Shown here piece by piece: positions 34,723 to 46,572 of a stretch of 64,000 nt of DNA. The notes below the pieces were generated by a model. That model made no database searches, was not told the DNA's origin, and was given only the letters and a program-made list of their open reading frames with translations. The translations under genes were made by a program, and so were the position numbers. Origin of the DNA: Monarcha castaneiventris obscurior (taxonomy: Eukaryota > Chordata > Aves > Passeriformes > Monarchidae). The stretch lies in NCBI GenBank assembly GCA_026261815.1, contig JAMPIT010000361.1, positions 306,058 through 370,057 of the forward strand. The letters run 5' to 3'. Every line of letters starts with the position of its first letter. The stretch's first letter is position 1.

Positions 34723-34857
34723 ACTGCGGACGCGCCCTTGCACAGCTCTGAGAGCGCCTTGCTTTGGGGAGGTAAATGCCTTTCCCTTCCCTTCCCCCCG
34801 AGGCTGTGGGGACTGAGTTTTGCTCCCGAGACCTAGGCTTTCCGAAAGGCCGGGACG

Positions 34858-37127
34858 ATGGGGAATTTGGGCTCCACGGAGAGCATGGCTTTTCATGCCT
34901 GGAAGGCTGTGTTAAATTTAGTAGAGGCGGATGTGTCCGATGAGGATCTGAGCTCTATATTAGTCTGGGCTGCCAACCATGGCTTTAAGCCACAAGCTCC
35001 CGGTGACGTTTTTAATCTGGAAGCCTGGCGGTCGCTCCGGGACACGCGTATGGGACAGACGATGTAGTCGATTTGCTTCTCGTTTGGCGTTTTTTGTACG
35101 ATGTGTTACTACGAATGCAGTCCAATGATGACAGTGAGATGCTGTCCAGCTCGGAGAGTTCTCGGGCTGCTGCAGCTTCCCAGGGGTCTCCCGGGTCCTG
35201 TGCCAGTGTGGAGTCTTACAGCGGTGTCAGTGCCGGTTCTGCACCGCCGTCTCCACCACTCTCCCCGCTGCTGCGTGAGACAAAAATACCCCCCGCGGCA
35301 CCCGCGGGGCAGGAAGGGATCGCGGGGCGCCCCCCGCCTTTTGCTCCGGGGTTTTCCCCCCGCTCTGCGACACAGACTCTGGTCCCTACAGCCCCTGCGC
35401 TGTCGCAAGTGCTCCTGACTGCTCCACTTCCATCGGGGGCAGCTGTTCTGCCACTGCTTCCGCAGAATCAGTTTTCAGACATCGGTGTATCACCACAGCC
35501 CCTCGCCTTTCCGGCGTTCGGCTGCATCCCCGTGGCCCCGTCCGCCCTGCCTGCCCTCGGCTACCCTCTGCCGCAAACGCACACGGGGCTCCCGCAGCGA
35601 GCGGCGGAACCGGGTCTTTCAGCGCAGCAGCTGTCGGTGCTACAGGAAGCGATAGGCCTTCTTTCACAACTGACTGCCCCGCAAGGGGCTGCCCCGGCGC
35701 CCGCCCCGGCAGCGGTGGCTGGCCCGGCGGCTCCGGTGCCCGAGCCGGTGGCTCTGATGGAGAAGGTTGCACAAGCTACGCGATCAACGTCAGCCACGGC
35801 ATTCACAGCGCAAGTTGTGCTGCCGTCTGCTATGCCGAAGGCGTCGGCTACGCCATTCACAGCGCCAGCGGTGCCGGCGGCTCCAGCAGCTCCGGCCGCG
35901 TCGGTCGCCCCCACCCCGCCCGGGATCGCCCCCGCCTCGCCCGCTCCCTCAGCGTTGCCCGTCCCGCAGGCTGCGGCGTCAGCCGTGCCCGCGGTCCCGG
36001 GCACACAGCTTGCGGTGCCGCCCCAAGGAGCGGAGCCGCTGGCAGCGGTGCCTATGCAAGCCTCCGCCTGCCTCACGCCGTCCTCTGGCGCGGTGCCAGC
36101 ATCCAGCTTGTCTGCATTGGAGCCTCCAGGAGACACATCTGCTTCACGGCAGGACACCAAGGCAGCACGGCAGCCGGTGCGTCTGAATCGCTCCTGGACG
36201 CTCCCGGCATGCCAGGTGACCATACGCCCGAGGAACCCGAGGCACTTTTGGGAGGCTGTCAAACTCCGAGCTCTAGAAGAAGGGGACTGGGATCTGATAG
36301 AGAAGACAGGGATGCCCAAAGAGCCAAGGGGAGATGTGTGAGGTCAGGGGGTCTGTACAGGACCTCAGGAAGGTCTGTCGGTGGATCACGATGGTAGTGG
36401 GACTTCACAGGGGGATATCCAAGCTTATCCTGTCTTTAAGGCTGTCCCAAATAGGGGGCAGGTTGACAGGCACACTGTCATAGCCTGGAAAGTGGTCCAG
36501 GACCTGCAGTCCAAAGTAGCACAATACGGCCTGGGCTCTCCTGAAGTCATGCAAATTATTAGAGTGATGAATACTGACTTGCTTGCTCCATTTGACATTA
36601 AGCATCTAGGCCAGGTGTTGTTTCAGCCTGTGCAATTTACAGTTTTTGAGAGCAACTGGAGAAAGATGGCTGAAAGGGTCGCAGCAGAGAATAAGCACTT
36701 GCCTCAAGATGACCCCAGGTACGCAGTTGGGGTGGATGTTCTTATGGGAACTAATCAATTTTTCAATCCTGATCTCCAAGCTACCTGGCATCCTCTGATC
36801 CTTGAACAGGCTCAGAAGGTGGGAATGGGAGCCATAGTCAAAAGTATAGACATGGCTGCCCCAAAAACACGATATGTGAAAATATCTCAGGAGGAGATGG
36901 AAAATTTTCTGTCCTTTGTTGAAAAGATAGCCGGGGCACTTGAGAAACAGGTAGAAAATGAGGTGCTAAGACAGGCATTATGCAAGCAGTTAGCAAGGGA
37001 TAATGCCAATGAGGAGTGCAGAAGGATCATAGATGCTTTGCTGGGGAACCCTACATTGGCAGACATGGTCGCAGCCTGTTCTAAGGTGGGGTCTGGGGCT
37101 GCAGTCCCGCGACCCAGTGCAGGATAA
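34858..37127 (+). pseudogene. gag: ERV-E gag
   Basis: It starts MGNLGST (Gly2, myristoylation-compatible). The matrix frame (34858-35067) is broken by a frameshift near 35060. A long Ala/Pro-rich spacer (35073-36341) follows, with tandem-like 'SATAFTA', 'SATPFTA' and 'APAAP' blocks; an in-frame TGA at 36339-36341 separates it from capsid (36381-37127, same frame). Capsid shares 'YGLGSPEVMQ', 'VLFQPVQF' and 'VGVDVLMGT' with ERV-A, but its major homology region is degenerate (no QG; 'SQEEMENFLSFVEKI'). Confidence 0.85.
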
Positions 37128-38433
37128 GTTAATACAGTGATGGCTGTATGAGGGCACTGCAGCCTGGCATGCCCTCACCCACCGTGATCCCAACAGGGGT
37201 GGGAAATCCTGATCTGATTTGAAGGATTGTTCTTGTGATTCCTTTGCATTCTAATGATAAACCTGAATGTTTTTACTGTGCCTGCAGGAAATAATGTCGA
37301 ATCTGTAAGGGGATTCAGTTGACTACCCATGATCAAACTTTCCTCACTTTAATATTTTGAAAGGGGGACCCTGAGTTGAATTCACCTCGGAAATGGACTC
37401 CTGAAGCACGACGAGCATTGGAAGAGCTTCAACAGGATGTTTCTGCTTGTTAGGTTTATCAAGTGGATTCCTCCACTGATAGCTTTGAATTTGGTCACTA
37501 ATTCTGCTTACGTAGCAGATATAATTCAATGTTTGGATTATTCACTTCTAAAAGAAGTCAATAATGTGGCTCTGTTTTTACTATTGAAAATTTTGTGGTG
37601 TGCAATTTAAGAAGTCACACCAATTTACTAGGTTCTAGACCAAAAGGCAATGCCAGGGCTGACAGGTTAACCTGACAAGTTAACCCTGCATGGGTAGCGC
37701 CTCAGCCTGACAAAAATTGCATAAGCCCAGGCATATACACTGCAAAAGCAGTTTCATTTCATGATAATTGAGGTTCGTGACCTTGTCAGTGCTTGCGCTG
37801 ACTGTCACGGACCTGCTGTGCCTCTACCAGTGGGAGTGAACCCCAGAGGCCTAAAGCCTTGCAGCTTAAACGAATGTAACACACATCACTGAATCAGGTA
37901 GGTCCAAGTATGTGCACGTGTCTATTGACACTTTCTCCTCAGCTATGTGGGCGCGTGCTCATACTGGGGAAAAGGGCCGCGATGTCATTGCTCATTGGAG
38001 GCTGGCTTTCACGGTCTTAGGCATGCCTTCTGTATACCACAGAGTCAATTAAAAAGCTCTATATACAACTAATCATCTTACAGTGCCACCAAATTCAGAC
38101 AATCCTGTCATTTTGAGCCATTTCCTTTCGTTGCAGCCTTCAGGCGAGACGCACCTGCCTCGAGCGAAAGTCTGGGTACGGAACCTGCTCACTAACAAGT
38201 GGGAGAGTCCGTGTGAGCTTATGGCTTGGGGCCGTGGGTATGCTTGCGTTTCCACAGATACTGGGGTACGATGGCTGCCTGCAAGATGCGTTCGCCCTGA
38301 CCTGCGGCATCAGAAGCAGAACGGGCAACCTCCGAGTGATCTCCGGAATGCAGATCATCAACCAAGTGATCCTCCTGATGATGACCAGGATGTTGACCAT
38401 CAGTTGGATGGTCCTTCTACAAGCAGAGACTGA
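37128..38433 (+). pseudogene. pol: ERV-E nucleocapsid and pol remnants
   Basis: A zinc-knuckle start ('DKPECFYCACR', about 37258) runs abruptly into the end of RT ('LKGDPELNS', about 37360), showing an internal deletion of protease and the RT core. The rest is RNase H and integrase with many stops and indels. The last piece, 38083-38433, is the integrase C-terminus ending 'LDGPSTSRD', as in ERV-A. No catalytic domain is intact. Confidence 0.8.
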
Positions 38434-38759
38434 ATTTTAAGTTTCCTTTGTTATGGAGTCAGAACACTATGGAATCAGAATGTTAAAGCCCTTAAGGCAA
38501 TTATAAGAATTGTAATAGCTGATATAGTTAGAATTGTAATAGCTAATGTAGAATTGAATTTGTTAGATGTGTTCCCTAGGGCACTGCTGGAGAGTTTCTC
38601 TGCCGGCTTTACATCAGCATCTGATTCAACTCCTGTTGGGTAACTGGCCACTACCAAACGGACCCCAATTTGCTGTGTTTGTTCTCCTTGCTGCAAGGGA
38701 TCCCGCAAGGATTACAAACGCTACCTTTTTGATCTTATAAAATAAAAAAAGGGGAATTA

Positions 38760-39126
38760 TGGATGCTGAAGAAGCCTCAGCAGAGGATTTCTTCAGCTCT
38801 CTGCAGTAGTTCGTGAAAGCTGTCTTTCTCATGCTGAACTATGCAAAACATGATAAGATTTCTGTAAACTGAGTTTGCTATATTGCACCTGCAAATATAA
38901 TTAGAATTGTTATGGTCTCGACTAGGAGAATGAACGATGTGAGAACTGACCAATCACTCTGGTAGGTAGTTAGCAAGAGGTCCAATAACCTCTTGCCATT
39001 TAGGTAGACACTAAGAGAACTAAACACATAAAAACCTGTCCTTTATTAATTAAATAATTCCATCTATTCGCTGGACTGCATTCCTGTCTCTGAGTCGTTC
39101 TTACTCTCCGGTCGGCAGCTGCGACA
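38760..39126 (+). repeat. ERV-E 3' LTR and polypurine tract
   Basis: 367 bp, TGGATGCTGAAGA to GCTGCGACA. It is preceded by the purine-rich 'aaaaaaaggggaa' (38744-38757), the PPT for plus-strand priming. The 326 bases between pol and the PPT carry no envelope. Confidence 0.87.
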
Positions 39127-40465
39127 CACTTGGTCTCTGTGCTTTCCCCCCTGTATAAAAGAACCATCTTTCTTATAAACGCAGAAATGGCTGAAATTGG
39201 GATTCCACCTCCAAAATTCCCTGTATCCAAGGGTTGCTTTCAGACAAAAGCTACCAGGGCAGAGGGGTCTGTCTGGCCTTGGCCTCTGATGGCCGCCTTT
39301 CATCTGCCCCTGAAACACCAGCATTCTGTGCTTTCCTTCCTATGGAAAAGAACCGTCCTTCTCCTCCAGGAGTCCCTGTCCGAAATTGGGATTCTGCCTC
39401 TAACATTCCTTATATCCAGGGATTGCTCCCAGACAAAATCTGCCAGTACTGTCTAATCTGGCTGGCCTTGGCCCCTGGTGACTGCCCCTCATCTGCCCAT
39501 GAAGCCCTGGGGCTCGGTTGTTTCCTTCCTGTGGAGACCATGGGGACACTGGGGGCCTCATGGAACCAAGGGGCCATTGTGGCTCTGTGAGACCTCATGG
39601 AACCAAGGGGATCCCTGTGGCACTGTTGAGCTGCATGGTCCCAAGGGGCCAGTGTGAAGCAGCAGGGCTTTGTGGAACCAAGAGGCCATTGTTGCATTAC
39701 AGGGCCTCAAGGAGCCAAAGGGCCGTTGTGATCCTGCGGGGCACTGTGGGTCCATGGAGAGCATTGTGGCATTGCAAGGCCCCATGGAATTGTGGAGACC
39801 ATTGTGACACTGTGGGGCCCCATGGAACCAAGGGAACATGGAACAGGTCTGGATGCCTTGGCCTCTCGGGGGCTGCCTGACAGGTCTGGCTGACCTTGGA
39901 ATGTTGAGGGCCGCTTCTCCTCAGTCCCTGAAGTACTGGAGCTCCTTGTTTTCCTTCCTATGGAAAAGAACGGTCCTTTTTTCAGATATCCATGGCCAAA
40001 ATGGGCACTTCCCTTACAAAAATTCCCTGTGTGCAAGGGTTTCTCCCAGACAAAAGCTGCCAGGACAGACAGCTCTGGCTGGCCTTGGCCTCTGGTGGTC
40101 ACCTCTCATCTGCCCCTGAAACACCAGGGATCTCTGCTTTCCCTCCTACGGAAAAGAACCATCCTTCTCATCCAGGCACCCGTGGATGAAATAGGATTTG
40201 GCCTCCAAAATCCCATATAGCCAAGGATTGCTCCCAGCAGAAACTTCCAGGAGAGACAAGTGTGGCTGGTTTGGCCTCCTGATGGCTGCCTCTCGTCTAC
40301 CACCAAAACACTGGGGCTCTGTGCTTTCCTTCCAGTGGAAAAGAACCGTCCTTCTCGTCCAGGTGTCCCTGGCCAAAACTGATATTCTACCTCCCAAATT
40401 CCATCTATCCAAGGATTGCTCCCACACAAAAGCTGCCCTTACAGACAGGTCTGGCTGGCCTTGGC
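39127..40465 (+). repeat. 189 bp satellite with minisatellite insert (direct duplicate)
   Basis: A direct-orientation copy of 15930-17160: satellite (39127-39530), minisatellite (39531-39840) and satellite (39841-40465). The minisatellite part is longer than in the partner by several units, showing copy-number change after duplication. Confidence 0.87.
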
Positions 40466-41690
40466 CTCAGGGGATTTTCTTAGACTATGAGCAGAATGTT
40501 TTCATTTGCCATCACCTTGGAGAGGGCTCAGAGATCTGCCAAGGTGGGGTTTGGAGGCGTCAAGCCCATGAACACTATATAGGGACAGAGGAGCTCTGTG
40601 CTCAGTGGAGTGGAGACTGAGGACAGCGGAGGAGAGCCCTGGGAGGGATTGAAGGGTGGTTTCAGAGATGGTGGATCCTTTTGACATAGCAGAGAACAGC
40701 TGGAGAAAGAAAGAATTAATGCCAAGGGCAGCTGGGGAGATACAGACTGGACAGGAGGAAAGAGGAATTTCTGTCCCAGGGCAGGGCTGTGGTGCAACAC
40801 GTCCCCCAGAAGGAGTCTGGAGCAGCCCAAGGCTTTGTGTGCCCAGGCAGAGGCAGGCAGGACGCAGAGCTGCCAGCAAAGGAAGGGGCCAGCGAGCTGG
40901 GGCAGCCGGGGGGATGACGACAGCCTGCAGGGACAGAGGCACAGGGCAGGGACACCGTGGCACAGCCTGGGCTGGAGAGGGCACAGGGATGGGCAGCAGC
41001 TGCAAGGCCCTGCCAGAGCCAACTCGTGCAGCACTTTGGCCACGGCTGCTGGCCCTGGCCCTGGGGCCAGCAGGAGACAAGTGACCCTTGCAGCCCTGGG
41101 GCCTCAGTGCCTCCTTGGCCCTGCTCAGCAGCCTGGCAGGGGCCGCCCCATGGTGCTGCCCTTGGCATTGCACATCCCCACATCCCAGTGCCCCGGGAAG
41201 AGCCCTGAGCACTGAGGGAGGGACAGGATGTGCCTTGCCAGGGGCTGAGGCTCAGGCCTTGGCCCTTTGCAATCCTCAAACACATCCAGCTTTGCTCAGC
41301 ATCAGAGACACCTTTCCCTTGTTTGTCCCCACCTGTCATCACTGTCTCCAGTGTTCTGCTCTGACTGGAGCCTGGGGACATTTTCTCAGCCGTGACCCTC
41401 AGTGGGACCCATTAAAAGAAACTTTAGGGTTTGGTTCTGACTTTGAGTTCCTGAGATGTTTTTTGAAGACAAAATCAGGGACTGAGTCTGATGTAAACAA
41501 CACCAAAGCCCTGAGAGAGTCATTAAAGTCCTTGTGCTGTGTCTGTGCTGCTGAGCTGGGCCAGACTCCTGGCACAGAGGGAGCTCCCAAGCTTTTGCAG
41601 TCCAAGAACAGCTCCAAAGAGGCAGCTCTGATGAGGAGCAGCTCCTCTGCAGAGCCCAGCAGAGGAGTGAAGCAGATGGAGGCTTAAAGC
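40466..41690 (-). repeat. segmental duplication unit X, copy 3
   Basis: In direct orientation to copy 2 and inverted to copy 1. It is joined at 41691 to the same CR1 fragment as copy 1, and lacks the solo LTR. No recognised gene. Confidence 0.85.
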
Positions 41691-41798
41691 ACACTGCTGG
41701 CTCATGTCCAGCCTGCTGTCCATCAGTGCCCCAGGTCCCTTTCTGCCTGGCCTCTGTCCAGCCACTCTGTCCCCAGCCTGTAGCGCTGCAGGGGTTGT
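41691..41798 (-). mobile_element. CR1 fragment cut by ERV-C LTR
   Basis: The same CR1 region as 1870-1972, inverted. It stops inside 'ggggttgttg', where the ERV-C LTR begins; the continuation of this CR1 is not found at the other end of ERV-C. Confidence 0.85.
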
Positions 41799-42492
41799 TG
41801 TGAATTATTAAAACGTGGATATAGATCTAATATCGATATCCACCCGAGACAGACAAAGACTCTCTAACTTGTTAAGGTTAGAAAGTGTATGTTTATTTCA
41901 GTGCTGGAGAGCTGCAGGGATAGCTCCCAAATATACAGCTCTGGAATCACAATGCAACACAGAACTTATTTATCTATAGCAATAATGCATATTTGAAATA
42001 CAGATACGTATTCATAGCATAAGCACCTCCCATTCCCCGCTTCATATGGAAATTAGAAAAAAGTCATTAAGCATGCGCAATTCTTGCAATAGAATTGGGT
42101 GGGTGGTCGTAAAATGGGTCTGAGGGTTGCTTTTGAGGAAGTAATACTTGTCTTCCTCACTTTGACCTTCTTGCTTCTCTGGTTTTTGACAATACATTTG
42201 ACCTTGGAAAACTCCCAGTGCTCTCTTCCATTGCTTTTGAATAGGTTGCATCTGGGTAGAATTTGTAACTGTCTAGACTCTCCTTTGAATTTCTTTTTCT
42301 AAGATTATTAATTGTCCATTCTAGACACAGCTGAATAAATATCAAATAATCAAAGCCTATCCTACTTCATCATTAATTCCTTTCCAGCTGAGTTCTACAT
42401 CTTTTTATTCCAGTTGATTTCAACAAAAGTAACTTTTATCTAAATTTTCTACATTTAAGTGTCTACAATAAAATCCTATGTTTCATTCCACA
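41799..42492 (-). repeat. ERV-C 3' LTR and PPT
   Basis: 694 bp with TGTGGAAT...AATTCACA inverted ends on the minus strand and AATAAACATAC near the 3' end (about 41890). The PPT-like GCAAAAGAGAAG lies just upstream (42493-42504). Confidence 0.78.
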
Positions 42493-42504
42493 CTTCTCTT
42501 TTGC

Positions 42505-44600
42505 GATGAGTAAATTCTTTTACTCAATATGGAAACTCTTTTTCATCTATCCATGCTGTACGGCTATAGTCTCGTAAGACTAGGCCATACGCTTTGGAGA
42601 GCGATGTTAAAGCAGCTATTCTTCACAAAATTCTCCAGTTCCAGACAAGCATCACAACAGATAGGGTTAGACTAATACTTACTAAAAAGAGTAATACAAC
42701 AATAGGATGAATCAAGGCATTTAGTACACCAGTTGCTGTTGGAGACCATCCAAAAAGCACATCCCACCAGTGATGAGACAAGTGTTCTTCAAATCACTTG
42801 AAGACAGTTTGAATTGTTTCTGTGTCATAGTGTATCATAATTAGGGTCTTTTTCCCTGCATCTCCAATTTCTTTCAAAATTTTCTGTAACTCTGGGTGTT
42901 TTAGCAGTTGAACAACCAGTGTTAAGTTCATTCCTTAATGAATGGGCACCGGCAAGATTTTCTGTAGGGTAGTCAGGCTCGCCTTTATATACTGGTGTGT
43001 TATCACAGGTGCCTGATAGGAAAAGTCGCATCCTTCATTTGTGAAGTTGCAAATGCATAAATTGGATTGAGTCTCATTTACGATGAGGTCGTCTATCATT
43101 ATGGTGGGACATGCTGTCCTGAGGCAGACACAGCCTTGTCCGGGATACACCAGCCGAGTCGTTGGGTTGACTGAACGCACTTCAAAGTGACAAATGCTTT
43201 GATCTGTATCCAAACAAGTATCTCTGTCTTCTTCTGGGATTCCTTCACATATGTATCCCAATTGCTCTTTCACTGAGCACGGCTCCACGTTAATGGTTGG
43301 CCATTGCCCTCTACTCTCTCGTGCCCACGTTCTATGTTCAGAGGGGTAGAGTACAGCTCTCCCATGATTTAATCCCAGAGCAATTATTGGCTATATCAAG
43401 CTCACTGATGCATTATGAATAGTCAGAACGAAGGCTGTGACTACATTTGTCACAGGGTCATAGGTAAAATTGACTAAAATCCACCAAGATTGAAGTTCTT
43501 TTTCAATTTCAGAGGCATTATGCCAAACAACTTTACGAATTCCCGCAGGGAAAATCCCTACTTCACCTTCTCTGATTACTGAAGCAGCTACACGCTGCAC
43601 CCACAGTTGTGCTTGAGTGCAGCCAAGAGCTAAAGAAACATTTTTGCTGGCTACACCGAGGGCATTAATCATTACTTCATGATCTAATTCTTCTGTGGCT
43701 TCCCAATCTGGCAATACTTTGGACAGTTTCCAAGGATGGTTACCTAAAGCCAGCAAGGAGGATTGCAGCCGTTGCTGTAATTCAACTACGTCACTCCCCA
43801 CTGTGGCTAATTTGTTCATCAATACTTCTGAATCGATTGCATTTACAACTCCCAATCCTGTTCCTAACAGTCCTGTAAGGTCCCTCTTAGTTTTGAAGTT
43901 GTAAGGCATACAGTTTCTGAGCCAATTGCTCCAATTTGTAGAAGGATTTTTGAGAAATGGGGCACACTCTGGCCAAATGGCAGATATATTTACTTGTATC
44001 TCTATTTTTACCCTTTTTAGGGACCATTCTAGGTTAGTTAACAACTTTTGAACTCTAGTTTTCTTGATAACATATGGTCCAATTTTCATAACTGTGGGAA
44101 CTGGGGACTGCCTCTTTTTAGATGTCTGGATTGTAGTCTTAGCTTTTCTTGGTGCTGGTTTAGTTAATTTGATTTTCATAGCGCTCTATACAAACCTGGG
44201 TGAGGTTAAAGTCAATGAAATATGCTCTCTTTGCACACTCCTCTATTTTAAATCTGAACTCAGAGCACATATTCAAGCATTTGTCACAGCATTCAGGACC
44301 AAATCAGATGGGTTTCCTGGGTGGATGGAAAGCCTCATGGAACCCATCTTGCACAAAAGCATATTCACAACCCGAACACTTCTCCCTTCCCACAAACCTG
44401 CATTCGTGACTCTGAGCATTTTGTTCAGAGCCTTTCGGGAGTGTGGATCGTATTCCCTTGGCATCGGTATACTCCAGTTGCATTGTGTCTGCGTGGTGTT
44501 GCTTTGATTCTTGTCATAATTATGACAACGACTATTAAAATTTTTACTTTACACGTTATGTCTATAATACCCACAAGTTCACTATTCACTTTTTTGCGTT
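42505..44600 (-). pseudogene. env: ERV-C envelope
   Basis: Pieces in order on the minus strand: an N-terminal surface part (about 44560-44273), a central part of 262 codons (44179-43391) with a fusion-peptide-like Gly-rich 'GLLGTGLGVVNAID', a Leu-rich coiled coil and Trp-rich 'SWWILVNFTYD', then a Cys-rich part (43288-42935), and a hydrophobic anchor (about 42660-42760) preceded by 'FGWSPTATG'. Frameshifts and stops separate the parts. The usual gammaretroviral CX6CC motif is not seen, so it belongs to a different envelope type from ERV-D. Confidence 0.78.
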
Positions 44601-44746
44601 AGCTTTAGCTTCAGCTCGTCTTCGCCTGGTGTTATTCTCCAAACTCTTTCGGGGGCCTTCTTCACTCGGGAATGGTGAATCCAAGCTTTCTGTTCCTTGA
44701 TCTTGATTGCAGTGAAGGTCGTGAGGAGCTCTTGGAACGGTCCCTC

Positions 44747-45622
44747 TCACTGCGGTTCTAGGGTCTTCTCTGCAAAAGACTTAACATACACATAATCCCC
44801 AGGTTGTACATCGTGTACTGGCCCATCCAATCCCCTGTTTTGGGCTCCAGCCACATATTTCTCAATTTTTCCAAGCTGTTTTTTCAGGGCCACTACATAT
44901 CTGTGTAAGGTCTCTTCTCCCACTTGGATGGGTGAAGTGCCTTCTTGGACTGCATATGGCCTCCCATACAATATTTCAAAGGGACTCAATTTTAATTTTG
45001 TCCTTGGTTTTGTCCGAATTCGTACCAAAGCTAATGGGAGAGCCTGGGGCCAAGGCAAGTTTGCTCCCTGCCCCAGCTTTATGATCTGTTGTTTAATCAA
45101 ATGATTTATCTTTTCTACTTGGCCACTAGACTGGGGATTGTACGGAGTATGCAATTCCCAGTCTGTTCCTAGGTGGTGGCTAGTTTGTTGTACAATTTTT
45201 GAAATAAAGTGTGGCCCCCTGTCTGAAGATACAGTGGCTGGAACTCCAAAACGTGGTATTATTTCTTGCAACAGTACTCTAGTCACCTCCCGTGCCTTAG
45301 CTGTCCTGGTTGGAAAGGCTTCTGGCCATCTTGAAAAGGTATCTGTTAATACCAATAGGTACCGATACCCTCCCTTCCTGGGTAGTTCTGTGAAACCAAT
45401 TTGCCATTGCTGCCCTGGTCCACAGCCTTTCCTAATTGGTCCAGTTTTAGGCTTTGGGATATTCTTGGGATTAGTTCGGAGGCAAAGACTACACTGACGA
45501 GTTACCAATATTACTGTGCTCTGCAATTTCCTAGCTATAATTTTCTCTTTCAAATAATTGTACAAAGCATCTATACCCCAATGTGTTTTCTCATGTTCTT
45601 TTTGCACTAATGACCACAGCAA
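44747..45622 (-). pseudogene. pol: ERV-C integrase
   Basis: A gamma-like integrase: zinc-binding 'HEKTHWG' with 'CSLC', core with 'SSDRGPHF' (second Asp) and 'PQSSGQVEK' (Glu), and an SH3-like C-terminus. The first catalytic Asp position reads Gly ('WQIGFTELP'), so even this open stretch would be inactive. It is closed by a TGA at 44747-44749, and the C-terminal tail can be followed to about 44600. Confidence 0.88.
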
Positions 45623-45919
45623 ATAGGAAGGTACTACAAGTTTTCCTTCTTTAGCTACAGCCCATCCCTCCTGATTATATTCTGCATTTTCTGTTTCAAT
45701 GAGTTTTTATCTTTTTTGTTATATATAGGCTTACTTTCAAAGGAAATTTTTCTATCTGGAATTAATGCTGCTTCAACTTCTTCTTTGGGTTCTTTACCTT
45801 TGGCTGCGTCTTTTGCCTCTATCTGCCAGCATATTTCCTTCCTCCAATTCAGAACTCACTTTTTGGTGTGCTTTAATGTGCATGATGGCTACCTTTTTAG
45901 GTAACTGGACAGCATCTAA

Positions 45920-46173
45920 TCATTTCAATATTTCTGATGCATGTTTGATGTTCTTCTCTTGTGAATTTAGCAGTCTTCTTTCCTTCCAAATGGCTCCGTG
46001 TGCATGGACTACCCCAAATGCATACCTTGAGTCAGTGTAGATGTTAATTTCTTTTTCTTTTGCCAGCTCTAAAGCTCGGGTTAGAGCAATTATTTCCGCT
46101 TTCTGTGCAGAGGTATTCACTGGCGATGTTCCAGACTCTATTACCTCTCTGCTGGTGGTAACTGCATACCCAG
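45920..46173 (-). pseudogene. pol: ERV-C RNase H fragment
   Basis: Encodes 'TGYAVTTSREV' and 'INIYTDSRYAFGVVHAHG', i.e. the RNase H catalytic Asp region ('YTDSRYAFG') of a gamma-like pol. The N-terminal side is replaced at 46173 by the ERV-B LTR. Confidence 0.85.
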
Positions 46174-46509
46174 TGTCGCCCTGGTCTTTGCAGTGTTCTA
46201 TGTTTTTTACTTCTGTAGTAGAATTTCTCATGCATTTTCTATAAACATAGTCCTTGTTTTCCTAACCAGCCTACATTGTTTTTGAACTCATGGATTGTTG
46301 TGCATTCCTTTCTCCTAAGGCGGAGAAAGATGATAGACTGTGTCAGTGTCCTGTGGAGTTGCAGAGGTGGTAACTTCATCTACCAATCCAGGGCTGCCTT
46401 AAGAAAGATATAAAATGAGAGAATAAAGAAGGGCAGGGTCTTTTTGCCCTGCTGGAGGTCCTATCCTGCTGCTTGAGTCTGCGTGCTTCTTTCGTGTCCA
46501 AGTGCGACA
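46174..46509 (+). repeat. ERV-B 5' LTR
   Basis: 336 bp, TGTCGCCCTGG to AAGTGCGACA, with 'gatataaaatg' (TATA) and 'gaataaag' (polyadenylation) in order. It is very similar to the 3' LTR of ERV-A. The U3 start overwrites the ERV-C pol. Confidence 0.88.
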
Positions 46510-46511
46510 TC

Positions 46512-46529
46512 TGGTGGCCCGTACCAGGA
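46512..46529 (+). promoter_or_regulatory. ERV-B primer binding site and splice donor
   Basis: TGGTGGCCCGTACCAGGA follows the LTR after two bases. A splice-donor-like CAGGTAAGA is at about 46556-46564, just before the gag ATG, the same layout as ERV-A. Confidence 0.7.
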
Positions 46530-46572
46530 AGAAGCAGGCTTAGGTTTTAAACCTCAGGTAAGAAAATTAAAT

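Larger units (their letters stand above)
34343..39126 (+). mobile_element. ERV-E: internally deleted ERVK-like provirus
   Basis: Order: LTR 34343-34702, PBS, gag, a short nucleocapsid remnant, then pol from the RT connection onward, PPT and LTR 38760-39126. Protease and most of the RT are missing. There is no env: the pol stop is followed by about 320 unassigned bases and the PPT. The LTRs differ by roughly 6-7 percent by eye. The flanks (CCTGTA left, CACTTG right) do not match. It has related capsid and the same pol C-terminus as ERV-A, but an unrelated gag N-terminus. Confidence 0.88.
41799..46173 (-). mobile_element. ERV-C: partial class I (gamma/epsilon-like) ERV
   Basis: On the minus strand, the 3' half of a provirus: RNase H, integrase, env, PPT and 3' LTR. 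The 5' half (gag, protease, RT) is missing because the element is cut at 46173 by the ERV-B LTR. Confidence 0.87.

Noticed and set aside
35561..36319. A 252-codon minus-strand frame
   Set aside because: Antisense to the Ala/Pro-rich part of ERV-E gag; Gly/Ala-rich by complement.
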